From: Paenibacillaceae bacterium GAS479
GTDB taxonomy: Bacteria; Bacillota; Bacilli; Paenibacillales; Paenibacillaceae
Length of the DNA stretch: 64,000 bases
Direction: 5' to 3'
Assembly (NCBI GenBank): GCA_900105225.1
Contig: LT629764.1
Span: 3,241,501 to 3,305,500 of the forward strand
In this document: positions 27,701-35,795 of the stretch, piece after piece
How positions within the stretch are numbered: position 1 is the first letter of the stretch
Layout: every line of letters starts with the position of its first letter
Position numbers and translations under genes: made by a program
The notes under the pieces: generated by a model
Told to the model about the DNA's origin: nothing
Seen by the model: only the letters and a program-made list of their open reading frames with translations
The model's database searches: none

Positions 27701-30700
27701 GTCAGCGAGATTTGCGGCTGCGTGATCGGCGTATTCGTCACGTTGGATGCAGATGTACTGGAGAAGCTGCCGGAAGTAAAGCTGGCTGTGGACTGGTTGT
27801 TAATCTGAGATGGGATGGCCATCGTTACGTTCACCTCGAATTGGACGGTGGCTGAAGCCCCCGGAGCCAGAGTGCCAAGCGGTATGCCAGATACGGGTGT
27901 TGCGAGAGGGAGTGAAGTCCCCTGTACGATGACGCTGCCAGGTACAAAAGCAGTGTTCGGAGGCAAGATGTCCGTGAGCACGACATTGTTAACGGGAGAG
28001 ACACCATTGTTGGTGACTACAACGGTATAAATTAGCATATCGCCAACGATGGCAGAAATCTGGTTGAAGCTTCCGACCAGGCTCACGCTTGGGGAGGATA
28101 CCGGGATGATGAGCGTATTCGACGAGAGAGTGCCGATAATCTGCCTGCCTCCCGGCAATGTGTAGGAATAGGTGCCAGAGGCGGAGTTACTGACCGTCTG
28201 CGGCGATGGAAGTGACGTTACGGCAACGACAAAAGTAATCAGCACTATGGCACCGGGACTGGTGAGCGGCAGATCAATTCCAACCTGCGGGTCCAATCCC
28301 GGAGCAGGCGCTCCATTGATGGTCACGGTGTTCACGACGAACGTTAGTCCAGTCGGCAGAACATCTTTCACCGTGAGCACAGCGGCTGTATTGCCGGAAT
28401 TGCTTATACTCAGCGAGTAGGTGAAGGAGTCGCCGACAGTCAGCGCGCTTGAGCTGGCTGTTTTTACGATCGTAAATACGGGCTGCAGCACGCTCACCGA
28501 CACAACTCCCGATGCAGCGGCCCCAGCAAAAGCGCCGGAGGTGAAGGCGGCCTTGGCCTGATTCTGGACGAAGCCTGAGGCTGGTATTGCGTTGACCGCT
28601 GCCTGGAACACGATCGTGGCGCCGCCCCCTGCGGCAATGTTGCCGATGGAGATGCCGGTGTTGGGATTGGCTCCTGAAACGGAAGCTCCATTCACAGTCA
28701 CGCTGCCCGTTTGAAAGACTAGCTCCGGCGGCAACGGATCCGATACGATAACGCCGCCAATTGGAGAAGCGCCGCTGTTTAGCAGCGTTAGCGTGTAGGT
28801 CAGCACATCTCCTACGGCAGCAGCGGATGCACTGGCACTTTTGGCTATGGACACATTGGGCGACGAAGCCGGCAAGGACACGGTGTTTGACAACGCGCCG
28901 CCGCTAAGGATTCTTCCGCTAGGCAAAGTGTAGGTATAACCGGCGGCGGCCTGATTAGCCAGCACAGGTGGAGACGGCAGTGAATTCAGCAGCAGTTGGA
29001 ACGTCACGGGGACGCTGCCTCCCGGCGAGATGGTTCCAGCAACGATGCCTGTCACCGGATTAGCTCCGGGAACCGGCGTGCCGCCAACCGTTACACTCCC
29101 CGGTACAAAGCTGGCTCCGAGCGGTATCGGGTCGGTAATTGTTACGACAGCGGCGATATTGCCGCTGTTGCTTGCAATTACCGTATAGGTGACCGTGTCG
29201 CCTACCACGACGGAGGAGGCTCCGGCTGATTTGACCAGTGCAATGACAGGTTGGTAAACCGGCGTCAGAATCGTTCCGGATAAAGCCTGACCCGTTAGCG
29301 AGCCGGAGCTGTATGCGGCTTTGGACTGATTGGACAGCTGCCCGCCTGTCGGTACCGAAACGACGCTGATTCGGAACGTTACTGCGATGGAAGTTCCTGC
29401 TAAAATTGTGCCGACTGAGATGCCGGTTGAAGGCGATGCTGTCGGTTGGGCGACGCCGCCGACCGTCACGCTGCCGGACACGAAGGAAGCACCGGTTGGG
29501 ACCGGATCGGTCAAGATTACATTTGTCAGGGCGCCGATGCCGCTATTTGTGATGACGCTCGTATAGGTCATCGTATCGCCGACCGCAAGATCGGGCAGGC
29601 TGGCTGTTTTGACTACGTTGACACTTGGCAGGCTGACCGGGATCGACACCGTGTTCGATGCAGCCGATCCCGAGAGGGTTCGGCCGTCAGGCGGCTGATA
29701 CGTATAGGCGGCTGTCGCCTGGTCCGTCAGCTGTGGTGGTGTAGGCAAGGAGGTAACGTTGACCTGGAACGTAATCGTCGAGCTGCCGCCGGCCGCGACG
29801 CTGCCGATCGCAACGCCTGTGGCGGGATTCGCCCCGGGAATGACGGTGCCGTTTACCCGGAAGCTTCCCGACACATAGGTGCTGCCGACTGGAATGTTGT
29901 CCGTAAGCAAGACGGAGGCGGCGATGCTGCCGCTATTCGTAGCGAGTATTGTGTATGTGATCGTATCACCTACAGTTGCCGCCGCCGTGCTGGCTGACTT
30001 GGCGAGGACGAGCACCGGCGCGTATACCGGAGTTGACACCGTGTTGGACGGAATGACCGCCGTAATCGTGCTGCCGCCTACGATGTTGAGGAAGGAAAAG
30101 GAGGCGCTGGCCGTATTGTTGAGCTGCGGCGGACTGGGCAGGGCGGTTACGACGGCCCGGTAAGTGGATGTCACGCTGGTGCCGAAGGCCAGCGTGCCGA
30201 TTGCCACGCCGCTGCGGATGTCCGCCGTTGGTCGGGCGACTCCGGCCACCGTTACGCTGCCGCTGACGAAGCTCAGGCCCGCCGGCAGCGGGTCGGTAAG
30301 CACTACGCTCGTGACGTTGGCGGTCCCGCTGTTCGTGATCGTAACCGTATAAGTAATCGTATCTCCGATGACAGCGCCGGATACGTTTGCGCTTTTGGCC
30401 ACCGTCACATTAGGCGAGTTGATGTTAATTTGAATGCCGTTGGCATTCATGATGTACGTATCTCCAGACGTCGTTAGCGTCAGGACAGCGCTAGTCTGGC
30501 TATTAACCAGTGTGGATGAGATATCTACATTGGTGATGTCCCAGCCTTGCCGTCCCCCGGTAATATTCGTGCCCGGTGCACCATTTATCTGGTTGAGCGT
30601 TCCGAACGTTCCTGTCGTATTGAGCGCTCCGGTGTCGTTGTTGATTTGTGATGCAAAAAAATTGGCTGCAAAGTTATTTGTACCCGACAGCGCCGTAAGC

Positions 30701-31455
30701 GAAGTGGAGGTAGGACCAAATAATGCCTGGTCTCCGGTCCGGTTGGCATCCCCTTCCTGCGAGCTGAACAGCGCTCTTGCGCCCAAGGCTCCCGATATCG
30801 GCGTCGCGAAGCCTGTAATGGGAGTAGTCGTTGAGCCAGTGGTGCTGACAAAGATGGAGCCGACCCGCAGCGACATATTACGGAGCGGCAGCGAGGCGTT
30901 GCTGTAGATGACGGCCAGCGTCCAGCCGCAATGATTCACAGTTGAATCACCGGTGATGACGATGGTTCCAACGACGCTGCCGGTCGTGTAGGTGCCGGCT
31001 CCAGCTGCCTGCACGAGCGCAGTGACATTGGCCGACCGGACGTAGGCAAGGGCGCCGGATATACTGATTCCGGTCTGGGCTGTGACACTATCGGGGACAA
31101 TGGAATTCGTGCCAGCAGGCGTGATGAAGGTAACGGGGTTGTTGATTGCCGAGGTCAGATTGACGTTGCCGTTGACGTAGGTTCCGCCCCAGATCAATTC
31201 GGCGTAAAGCACCGTGCTGCCGGCGGGAAGCGTCAGAATGGCAGATGAGCTATTGGCCGTATACAGATCGGTCGTTCCAAATGGGTAGGTGCCGTACCTG
31301 ACTGCGGTATTGGTCGTGATGAACGCGCCGATGCTGTCGTTCGTGCCGGGTACTCCGGCTGTGTCGGAGCGGCTCAGGCCTAATGTATTGCCGGTAAAGG
31401 TCATCGCGCCTGCTGCATTGAATGTTGCCCGTACGATTAAAGGGATTTTAATCAC
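24739..31455 (-). CDS. Giant DUF11-repeat surface or spore-associated protein
   Basis: More than 2200 residues. The first roughly 370 form a conserved N-terminal domain (PLIVRATFNAAGAMTFTGN, AELIWGGTY, GWDITNVDIS) seen in DUF11 giants of Bacillus and Paenibacillus. It is followed by 15 DUF11 modules of about 125-130 residues, each with a V-G-D-T-x-x-Y-T core and V-L-T-D-x-x-P. Two module types alternate strictly: A-types begin after S-P-N-V, B-types after Q-P. The fifteenth module is cut off at its middle by the stop at 24739. There is no signal peptide and no sorting signal. Start is uncertain: the frame opens at GTG 31500, another GTG is at 31455, and the family start (PLIVR) falls on an ATC codon at 31446 behind a near-perfect Shine-Dalgarno. 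Function unknown; adhesion or a surface layer is inference. Confidence 0.8.
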   Translation of the reverse strand: MIKIPLIVRATFNAAGAMTFTGNTLGLSRSDTAGVPGTNDSIGAFITTNTAVRYGTYPFGTTDLYTANSSSAILTLPAGSTVLYAELIWGGTYVNGNVNLTSAINNPVTFITPAGTNSIVPDSVTAQTGISISGALAYVRSANVTALVQAAGAGTYTTGSVVGTIVITGDSTVNHCGWTLAVIYSNASLPLRNMSLRVGSIFVSTTGSTTTPITGFATPISGALGARALFSSQEGDANRTGDQALFGPTSTSLTALSGTNNFAANFFASQINNDTGALNTTGTFGTLNQINGAPGTNITGGRQGWDITNVDISSTLVNSQTSAVLTLTTSGDTYIMNANGIQININSPNVTVAKSANVSGAVIGDTITYTVTITNSGTANVTSVVLTDPLPAGLSFVSGSVTVAGVARPTADIRSGVAIGTLAFGTSVTSTYRAVVTALPSPPQLNNTASASFSFLNIVGGSTITAVIPSNTVSTPVYAPVLVLAKSASTAAATVGDTITYTILATNSGSIAASVLLTDNIPVGSTYVSGSFRVNGTVIPGANPATGVAIGSVAAGGSSTITFQVNVTSLPTPPQLTDQATAAYTYQPPDGRTLSGSAASNTVSIPVSLPSVNVVKTASLPDLAVGDTMTYTSVITNSGIGALTNVILTDPVPTGASFVSGSVTVGGVAQPTASPSTGISVGTILAGTSIAVTFRISVVSVPTGGQLSNQSKAAYSSGSLTGQALSGTILTPVYQPVIALVKSAGASSVVVGDTVTYTVIASNSGNIAAVVTITDPIPLGASFVPGSVTVGGTPVPGANPVTGIVAGTISPGGSVPVTFQLLLNSLPSPPVLANQAAAGYTYTLPSGRILSGGALSNTVSLPASSPNVSIAKSASASAAAVGDVLTYTLTLLNSGASPIGGVIVSDPLPPELVFQTGSVTVNGASVSGANPNTGISIGNIAAGGGATIVFQAAVNAIPASGFVQNQAKAAFTSGAFAGAAASGVVSVSVLQPVFTIVKTASSSALTVGDSFTYSLSISNSGNTAAVLTVKDVLPTGLTFVVNTVTINGAPAPGLDPQVGIDLPLTSPGAIVLITFVVAVTSLPSPQTVSNSASGTYSYTLPGGRQIIGTLSSNTLIIPVSSPSVSLVGSFNQISAIVGDMLIYTVVVTNNGVSPVNNVVLTDILPPNTAFVPGSVIVQGTSLPLATPVSGIPLGTLAPGASATVQFEVNVTMAIPSQINNQSTASFTSGSFSSTSASNVTNTPITQPQISLTKAASRTAVTLGETVSYTIVVANSGNLQGNVTLFDTIPVGMSFVPNSVSANGVPLPGADLTTGINLGNVLPGANTTVTFSLIADTLPSPQVFVNQASATYTFTPPDGRTLSGSALSNSVSVAVSPPNVTVVKTTPQLDAAVGNTISYSIAVFNGDLDPINNVVLTDALPAGTALVAGSTTVNGVPVATVPSAGIQLGTLAPGAGATVAFSVTVTSVPTGGFVGNQAIVSFTSGILSATVQSGLITTPIYQPSLAAVKTASTASATLGDTISYTVAVTNTGNYGATATVTDLIPTGTVLVPNSVIVGGVPQPGADPSAGIPIGVVAAGATVSVSFSLNITSLPTPQVITNQASVAFSFTLPSGSTLTGSASSNLLVVPVSAPNLSLTIAAGLTAASVGDIIPYTVVLTNNSLAALTSIILTDPLPPGTVFVPGSYAVDGVIIPGANPAAGAPVTGLASGASATVTFSLQVTSLPSPPQVSNTASASFTSGTFTGAAFSNTVVTPIYQPILAAVKTASTSSATVGDTVVYTITLTNTGNYPATATVFDLIPVGTSLVPNSVIVGGAPVPGGDPAIGIPAGSVDGTPVSVMFSVVITSLPVGQQLSNGATVAFVYTLPDGRTLSGSVPSNVLSFPVSSPNVQVAKSVNATDAVVGDTLVYTINVANSGIETVNNTIVSDTIPSGAAFVAGSVTVGGVSQPGANPTTGITVGSISPGSNVNITFSVLVTALPTPPTLTNTATAAFTSGVLAGTSISTPVITPVYQPIITLVKSADRTQATVGDTITYFLTATNTGNYPATLTVTDTIPAGAVFVANSVQINGIPQPGINPQAGIPAGVLAPGASVNIVISLQVNISSLPPSQSLSNQASATFTFIPPDGRTITGSALSNTLVIPVSSPDVTVVKSASSIDAVVGDTLTYTIVVSNSGISAVSNVVLVDPVPTGAAFVPGSVTLDGIPLPVASPSSGIPIGTIAAGDSVTVTFQVTITAVGP

Positions 31456-31500
31456 CGCCTTACTTGTAAAGTAGCGGGAGCTTGCGTATAACACCCACAC

Positions 31501-31848
31501 TTGAATTCCAAGTTTATATCTATGAACCTATGCGGCATTAATTGTCTTATTCCTGAGAGGTCAGGCCTGGAAGTGAGGCGTGAAGGTGAGGCCAATCTCG
31601 GGGGCGATCTTGAGGGAGGTTAGCGCGGAGCCCAGGCCAGAAAGCAAGGCCCCAGGATTAGGTGCTGAAGTCGGGCCCGGAGTCAGAACTGGTGGTCAGA
31701 GACCGAGTCCTGGCGTTGGTCTTTACCAATTCAGCAAAGTGCAGCTCGGGCCGTTCTCTTTTCCAGCAAGCATTTGACAGGTATAATATTAATTGAACGG
31801 ATCCGAAGAGCTCATGACCATACTTGAATCGACAAGGAGGGGAAGCAG
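31501..31848. other. Divergent intergenic region between the DUF11 locus and the nitroreductase gene
   Basis: No gene is evident. The minus-strand promoter of the DUF11 locus must lie here; I see no clear -35/-10 pair. On the plus strand, TATAAT at 31782-31787 is a possible -10 for the nitroreductase gene, but no -35 stands at the right distance (TTGACA at 31774 is only 2 bp away). Confidence 0.4.
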
Positions 31849-32418
31849 TTGGAGCTTCAACAAGCAATTCGGCAAAGGCGAAGTGTTGGCAAGGTGCTGG
31901 ACCTGCCGGTGGAGAAGGAAAAGATCGAGCGGATTCTGGAATCTGCAGTTTGGGCCCCTAATCACCATCACACGGAGCCTTGGAAGTTTTTCGTCATGAC
32001 CGGTGAAGGAAGACGTGTGCTAGGCAGTGCTTATGCTAACGCAGCGCTCGATGGACTGAACGGCCTCGACGAAGAGGAGAAGGAAAAGCGGCTCTCGCGT
32101 GAAGAAGCCAAGGCAATGCGGGCGCCTGTTGTGATCGCGGTTGGCTGCTCACCTTCGACCAATCCGCGCGTCATTCGGTCTGAGGAGTTGGCGGCTGTCC
32201 ATTGTGCGGTTCAGAACATGCTGCTCACGGCTTATGAGGAAGGGCTGGGGGCGGTTTGGCGCAGCGGCGAACCGATGCAGCATCCCTCGATGAGATCTGC
32301 TTTTGGCCTCAAGGAAGGCGAAGAGCTGGTCGGATTTATCTATATCGGTTACACGGGCATGATCGCGCCGGAAGGTAAGCGAATTGCCGCTAAGGATAAA
32401 ACTTTCTGGATCAGCTGA
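31849..32418 (+). CDS. Nitroreductase-family flavoprotein
   Basis: The 189-residue protein fits the FMN-dependent nitroreductase fold: N-terminal AIRQRRSVGKV (FMN phosphate contact RRS), ILESAVWAPNHHHTEPWKFFV, a central helical part with VHCAVQNMLLTAYEEGLGAVWRSG, and the C-terminal IYIGYTG. Relatives reduce nitroaromatics, quinones or flavins with NAD(P)H. The NHHHTEPW block is typical of the YdjA/TdcA-like subgroup. The start is TTG at 31849, chosen because AAGGAGG stands 8 nt before it. The substrate is unknown. Confidence 0.88.
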   Translation: MELQQAIRQRRSVGKVLDLPVEKEKIERILESAVWAPNHHHTEPWKFFVMTGEGRRVLGSAYANAALDGLNGLDEEEKEKRLSREEAKAMRAPVVIAVGCSPSTNPRVIRSEELAAVHCAVQNMLLTAYEEGLGAVWRSGEPMQHPSMRSAFGLKEGEELVGFIYIGYTGMIAPEGKRIAAKDKTFWIS

Positions 32419-32535
32419 GTAGTCAGAAGATAGGGATGTTCGGGTTTTGCTTGTGGAAAGCTTAGGCACACCTTGTCGATGTTAGTATTTATGACATGTA
32501 AGAGGCCGGGGAAGCACTCATTTTTTATATCATGG

Positions 32536-32574
32536 AAGCCAAACTGCCATTGTGGCGGTTTGGCTTTTCTTTTT
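32536..32574 (+). terminator. Rho-independent terminator after the nitroreductase gene
   Basis: AAGCCAAAC (32536-32544) pairs with GTTTGGCTT (32558-32566), with inner GCC/GGC pairs, followed by TTCTTTTT. It lies 118 nt after the stop. Confidence 0.8.
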
Positions 32575-32804
32575 GCCTTACGGAGGCTAAAAGGCATGGA
32601 ATGATGCGGTTTTGCGATACATGGTACTGATTGCAGCTGTTAATCGGCGGGGTGGAGATAGATTGAATAAATCATTCATTAGAAGTTGCAACAGATGTAA
32701 TCTGTCATGGGATGTGAATGAATCCTCATTGTTTCATTTTACTATTCTCTCATAAAAAGCGAACTTTAATTGTTTTAAATATAATTATCGTTCGTGTTTT
32801 GTAG

Positions 32805-32833
32805 TTGACATGCTACAGTCGGATTGGTACACT
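32805..32833 (+). promoter_or_regulatory. Sigma-A type promoter of the pur operon
   Basis: A perfect TTGACA (32805-32810), 17-bp spacer and TACACT (32828-32833). The start would be near 32840, giving a leader of about 365 nt that holds the riboswitch. The A/T-rich stretch upstream (32740-32800) could act as an UP element. I could not identify a clear PurR box pair. Confidence 0.8.
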
Positions 32834-32927
32834 AGGGAGGTAATGTTGCTCGAAACGAGTTTGGCTCGCCCGCGAGATGTCGAATCTTGTAAGTAGGCGT
32901 GGGTTGAGGCTCAATGTAACACATATA

Positions 32928-32993
32928 CCTCGTATATCTTCGGGAATCGGCCCGAACGTTTCTACCCGGCGACCGGAATCGCCGGACTACGGG
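32928..32993 (+). ncRNA. Purine riboswitch aptamer, guanine class, of the pur operon
   Basis: P1 is CTCGTA (32929-32934) with TACGGG (32988-32993), including one G-U pair. P2 arms TCGGG and CCCGA, core ACGTTTCTACC, and P3 arms GGCGA and TCGCC are all readable. The discriminator base at 32987 is C, which predicts guanine. The 3' P1 strand is shared with an antiterminator (32987-32995 with 33081-33089). Confidence 0.93.
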
Positions 32994-33079
32994 ATAGCTT
33001 GGTTCGGCCAGATTGGCCGATCCGCTAATTGGCGGCGTCTGCCTGGATGACAATCCTTGGAGCAGGTCTAAGCTGCATG

Positions 33080-33160
33080 AATCCCGTAGGCTTGGATGGC
33101 TGCGCTAGCTGCTTCTTTATTGAAGCGACGGCCGAGCTGTCTTACCGACGGGATTTTTTT
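33080..33160 (+). terminator. Riboswitch-controlled terminator of the pur operon
   Basis: AATCCCGT (33080-33087) pairs with ACGGGATT (33148-33155), with TTTTTTT at 33154-33160; inner arms GCTGC.../GGCCGAGC add further pairing. ATCCCGTAG (33081-33089) is also perfectly complementary to CTACGGGAT (32987-32995) of the aptamer, so the antiterminator and the ligand-bound aptamer exclude each other: guanine stabilises P1 and lets the terminator form. Confidence 0.9.
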
Positions 33161-33206
33161 GTCCAAATTATTTTATCCAATAATGTAGCGAAGGCGGGAT
33201 GATGAG

Positions 33207-33692
33207 ATGGGTGCAAGCGTGGGCGTCATCATGGGCAGCAAGTCCGATTGGGAGACGATGAAATTGGCCTGCGACGTTCTGGACGAGCTGGGCATTGCCT
33301 ATGAGAAGCGGGTCGTTTCGGCCCACCGAACGCCAGATCTCATGTTTGAGTACGCGGAGACAGCAGCGGAGCGTGGGCTCAAGGTTATTATAGCGGGGGC
33401 CGGCGGTGCGGCTCATCTTCCCGGAATGGTGGCGGCCAAAACCCTACTTCCGGTTATTGGCGTTCCCGTTAAGTCCTCCGCGCTGAGCGGGCTCGATTCA
33501 CTGCTCTCCATCGTACAAATGCCAGCCGGCATTCCTGTTGCCACAGTGGCAATCGGCGCTGCGGGCGGAGCCAACGCCGGTTTGCTCGCCGCGCAAATTC
33601 TCGGCGCGTTCCAGCCGGAGGTTCAGGCGCGCGTTGGGGCGCGCCGCGATGCTGTGCGCCAGCAGGTGCTGGCAAGCGGGGAAGAGCTGTGA
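33207..33692 (+). CDS. purE: 5-(carboxyamino)imidazole ribonucleotide mutase
   Basis: PurE (class I) moves the carboxyl group of N5-CAIR to give CAIR. The 161-residue protein has [14 protein letters not shown] (substrate phosphate loop), the [12 protein letters not shown] block with the catalytic-site His, and [19 protein letters not shown] with the second active-site His. The start ATG at 33207 lies behind GGCGGGATGATGAG, a modest ribosome binding site. It is the first gene of the pur operon, about 365 nt from the promoter, and overlaps purK by 4 bp. Confidence 0.96.
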   Translation: MGASVGVIMGSKSDWETMKLACDVLDELGIAYEKRVVSAHRTPDLMFEYAETAAERGLKVIIAGAGGAAHLPGMVAAKTLLPVIGVPVKSSALSGLDSLLSIVQMPAGIPVATVAIGAAGGANAGLLAAQILGAFQPEVQARVGARRDAVRQQVLASGEEL

Positions 33693-35041
33693 GCGCCAGC
33701 GATAAACGCGGGGCGCTGACGAGCGGCGAAGCGGAAGGAGCGGTGACGATGGAGCGGAGCGGTGAGGCCAATCCATCGTTGCAGAGCAACGGGGATGGTG
33801 TGACGGCGATCGAGCGTAGCGCTAATGCCGATGCATCGTTGCAGGGCAGCGGAGATGGAGCGGCGGTTCCGCTGCGCGAAGCTCGGACCATTTTGCCGGG
33901 AGCAACTGTCGGCATCCTCGGCGGCGGTCAGCTTGGCCGCATGATGGCGTTGGCTGGAAGTGCGATGGGGTATCGCTTTATCGCACTTGATCCTGCCTCG
34001 GACGGGCCAAGCGCGCAGGTAGGCGGCAGCATCGAGGCGGCTTATGATGATCGTGAGGCGGCTCGTCTGCTTGCTGAGCAATGCGACGTTATCACATACG
34101 AGTTCGAGAATGTGGACGCAGGCGTCGCCGCCATGCTCATGGAGCAGTCCTATGTGCCTCAGGGCAGCCAGCTGCTGTACACGACGCAGCATCGGCTGCG
34201 AGAGAAGCGCGCAGTTGAGGCGGCCGGGGCAAAAGTTGCCCCGTACGCCGAGATCGGCAGCGAGCAAGAGCTGCGCGAAGCCGTCCAGCGACTCGGCTTG
34301 CCTGCGGTACTGAAGACGGCGACCGGCGGCTACGACGGCAAGGGTCAGTGGGTCATTCGCAGCGAGGAAGAGATTCCGGCGGCGTACGCAGAGCTTGCTA
34401 AAGCCGGTACAGAGCTGGTGCTGGAACAGTTCATTCGTTTCAGCAAGGAGTTGTCCGTCATCGCTGCACGGGGCTCGCATGGTGAAGTCCGGGTATTTCC
34501 ACCGGCGGAGAACATCCATGTAGACAACATACTGCATCTGTCGATCGTTCCCGCTCGAGTGGAACCGGCCGTCCTGGCGGAGGCTGAACGTCTGGCGCTG
34601 CGCATCGTGGAGGGCCTCGGAGCGGTAGGTCTTGTGGCGGTCGAGCTTTTCCTGACTGAGGATGGTGGGCTATACGTGAACGAACTGGCTCCGCGCCCCC
34701 ACAACAGCGGCCATTACACGATGGAGGCATGCCGCACTTCGCAGTTTGAGCAGCATGTGCGCGCTGTTTGCGGCCTGCCGCTAGGCGATACATCGCTGAT
34801 GAGTCCAGTAGTGATGGTCAATGTGCTGGGTCAACATTTGGAGCCGATCATTCAACGCATGGCTGCCCGTGACAGCGAGGCTGAGAGACTTGGCGTTGCG
34901 CCTAAGCTTCATCTATATGGCAAGGTGGAAGCCAAGTCCGGTCGCAAAATGGGTCATGTCAACGTGCTGGCGCCGAACACGGACGCTGCGCTGGCCTGGA
35001 TCGAGGGTACCGGTATTTGGCAAGCAGAGAACGAGGGCTGA
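33689..35041 (+). CDS. purK: 5-(carboxyamino)imidazole ribonucleotide synthase with N-terminal extension
   Basis: PurK carboxylates AIR with ATP and bicarbonate to N5-CAIR, the substrate of PurE. The ATP-grasp core starts near residue 70 ([19 protein letters not shown]) and includes [23 protein letters not shown] (ATP loop) and [15 protein letters not shown] (metal and substrate site). The family length is about 380; this frame has 450 because of about 68 extra N-terminal residues holding two degenerate copies of an E-R-S-x-x-A-x-x-S-L-Q block, coded by a 57-60 bp duplication. The GTG at 33689 overlaps the purE stop (GTGA). Start inside the extension (ATG 33749) is possible. Confidence 0.93.
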   Translation: MSASDKRGALTSGEAEGAVTMERSGEANPSLQSNGDGVTAIERSANADASLQGSGDGAAVPLREARTILPGATVGILGGGQLGRMMALAGSAMGYRFIALDPASDGPSAQVGGSIEAAYDDREAARLLAEQCDVITYEFENVDAGVAAMLMEQSYVPQGSQLLYTTQHRLREKRAVEAAGAKVAPYAEIGSEQELREAVQRLGLPAVLKTATGGYDGKGQWVIRSEEEIPAAYAELAKAGTELVLEQFIRFSKELSVIAARGSHGEVRVFPPAENIHVDNILHLSIVPARVEPAVLAEAERLALRIVEGLGAVGLVAVELFLTEDGGLYVNELAPRPHNSGHYTMEACRTSQFEQHVRAVCGLPLGDTSLMSPVVMVNVLGQHLEPIIQRMAARDSEAERLGVAPKLHLYGKVEAKSGRKMGHVNVLAPNTDAALAWIEGTGIWQAENEG

Positions 35042-35044
35042 TTT

Positions 35045-35260
35045 TAGTCCGCTGCTTGGACTCGGGCATGTGAAGCTTTGCTGGAGCGTAGTCCGCTGCT
35101 TGGACTCGGGCATGTGAAGCTCTGCTGGAGCGTAGTCCGCTGCTCGGATTCAGGCATGTGAAGCTTTGCTGGAGCGTACTCCGCTGCTCGGATTCGGGCA
35201 TGTGAAAGCTCTAGAACTTAGTCTGCTGCTCGGATTCGGACACACGAAGCCCTGGAGCTT
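35045..35260. repeat. 44-bp tandem repeat array after purK
   Basis: Five units start at 35045, 35089, 35133, 35177 and 35219, with period 44, 44, 44 and 42. The first three are nearly identical (TAGTCCGCTGCTTGGACTCG..., GGCATGTGAAGCT...GCTGGAGCG); the last two are diverged. The first unit begins 4 nt after the purK stop. The period is not a multiple of three, so the array is not coding. There are no unique spacers, so it is not a CRISPR array. Confidence 0.93.
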
Positions 35261-35316
35261 CTGAATAGCGCTAGCGAAACTGCCGTGGTTTCTCAATCAG
35301 CTACAACCTCGGATCA

Positions 35317-35593
35317 AAGCGACTGAGTTTCGCTTGTCGAACAATGATCGAGCATGGCTCTTCATACGTAACGAAACTGAGAAGCCTTATTTCAGCAAAA
35401 TCCAAGGTTTTGGAGGCGTAACGAAACTGAGAGACGCTATTGAGGGGATTTTGCGTTCCTATCCTCTTTTCTGTTCTCAATAACGCTTCTCAGTTCCGTT
35501 AGAGGATTCGCAACCTATGTTTGAGGACGAATAAGCTCTCCCAGTTCCGTTAGCGTATGAATGGTTGAGCCGAGGCGCTCCGAATTTCGCTTG
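35317..35593. repeat. Dispersed nested-palindrome repeat, cluster C
   Basis: Forward copies at 35367-35392 and 35416-35441; inverted copies at 35478-35501 and 35530-35552; decayed inverted copies at 35317-35337 and 35572-35593. Steps are 49, 62 and 52 bp. The segment from 35553 to 35593 also resembles 10531-10571 of cluster A beyond the core motif (both end GAGGCGCTC...TTTC), so clusters A and C are copies of one larger element. Confidence 0.85.
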
Positions 35594-35730
35594 TGCGTTT
35601 GGAATAGCAACAAGGCGATTGCCTAATGCCATTTCTCGATATTCGATTATGTTTAGTGGGAGCCGCTTCGCATACATGTACGGGGATAGAGAGAAGATTG
35701 CTTTCACAGAAAACTAACAAGCTTTATTGT

Positions 35731-35782
35731 ATGTGAAATGTTGTGTGTGAAATGTTGCATGTGAAATGTTGTATGTGAAATC
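35731..35782. repeat. 14-bp tandem repeat
   Basis: Three units of ATGTGAAATGTTGT type (35731, 35745, 35759) and a partial fourth at 35773. It lies between repeat clusters C and D in the purK-purB spacer. It is noncoding. Confidence 0.9.
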
Positions 35783-35795
35783 AAGGTTTTGAGTT

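Noticed and set aside
31774-31787. TTGACA with TATAAT upstream of the nitroreductase gene as a promoter
   Set aside because: The hexamers are 2 bp apart; a sigma-A promoter needs about 17 bp. Only the TATAAT could be real.
34913-35201. Minus-strand frames with a repeated M-P-E-S-x-Q-R peptide after purK
   Set aside because: They come from the 44-bp noncoding array; the period is not a multiple of three, so each frame only samples the repeat.
35045-35260. CRISPR array after purK
   Set aside because: The 44-bp units adjoin directly and are alike along their whole length; there are no unique spacers and no cas genes.
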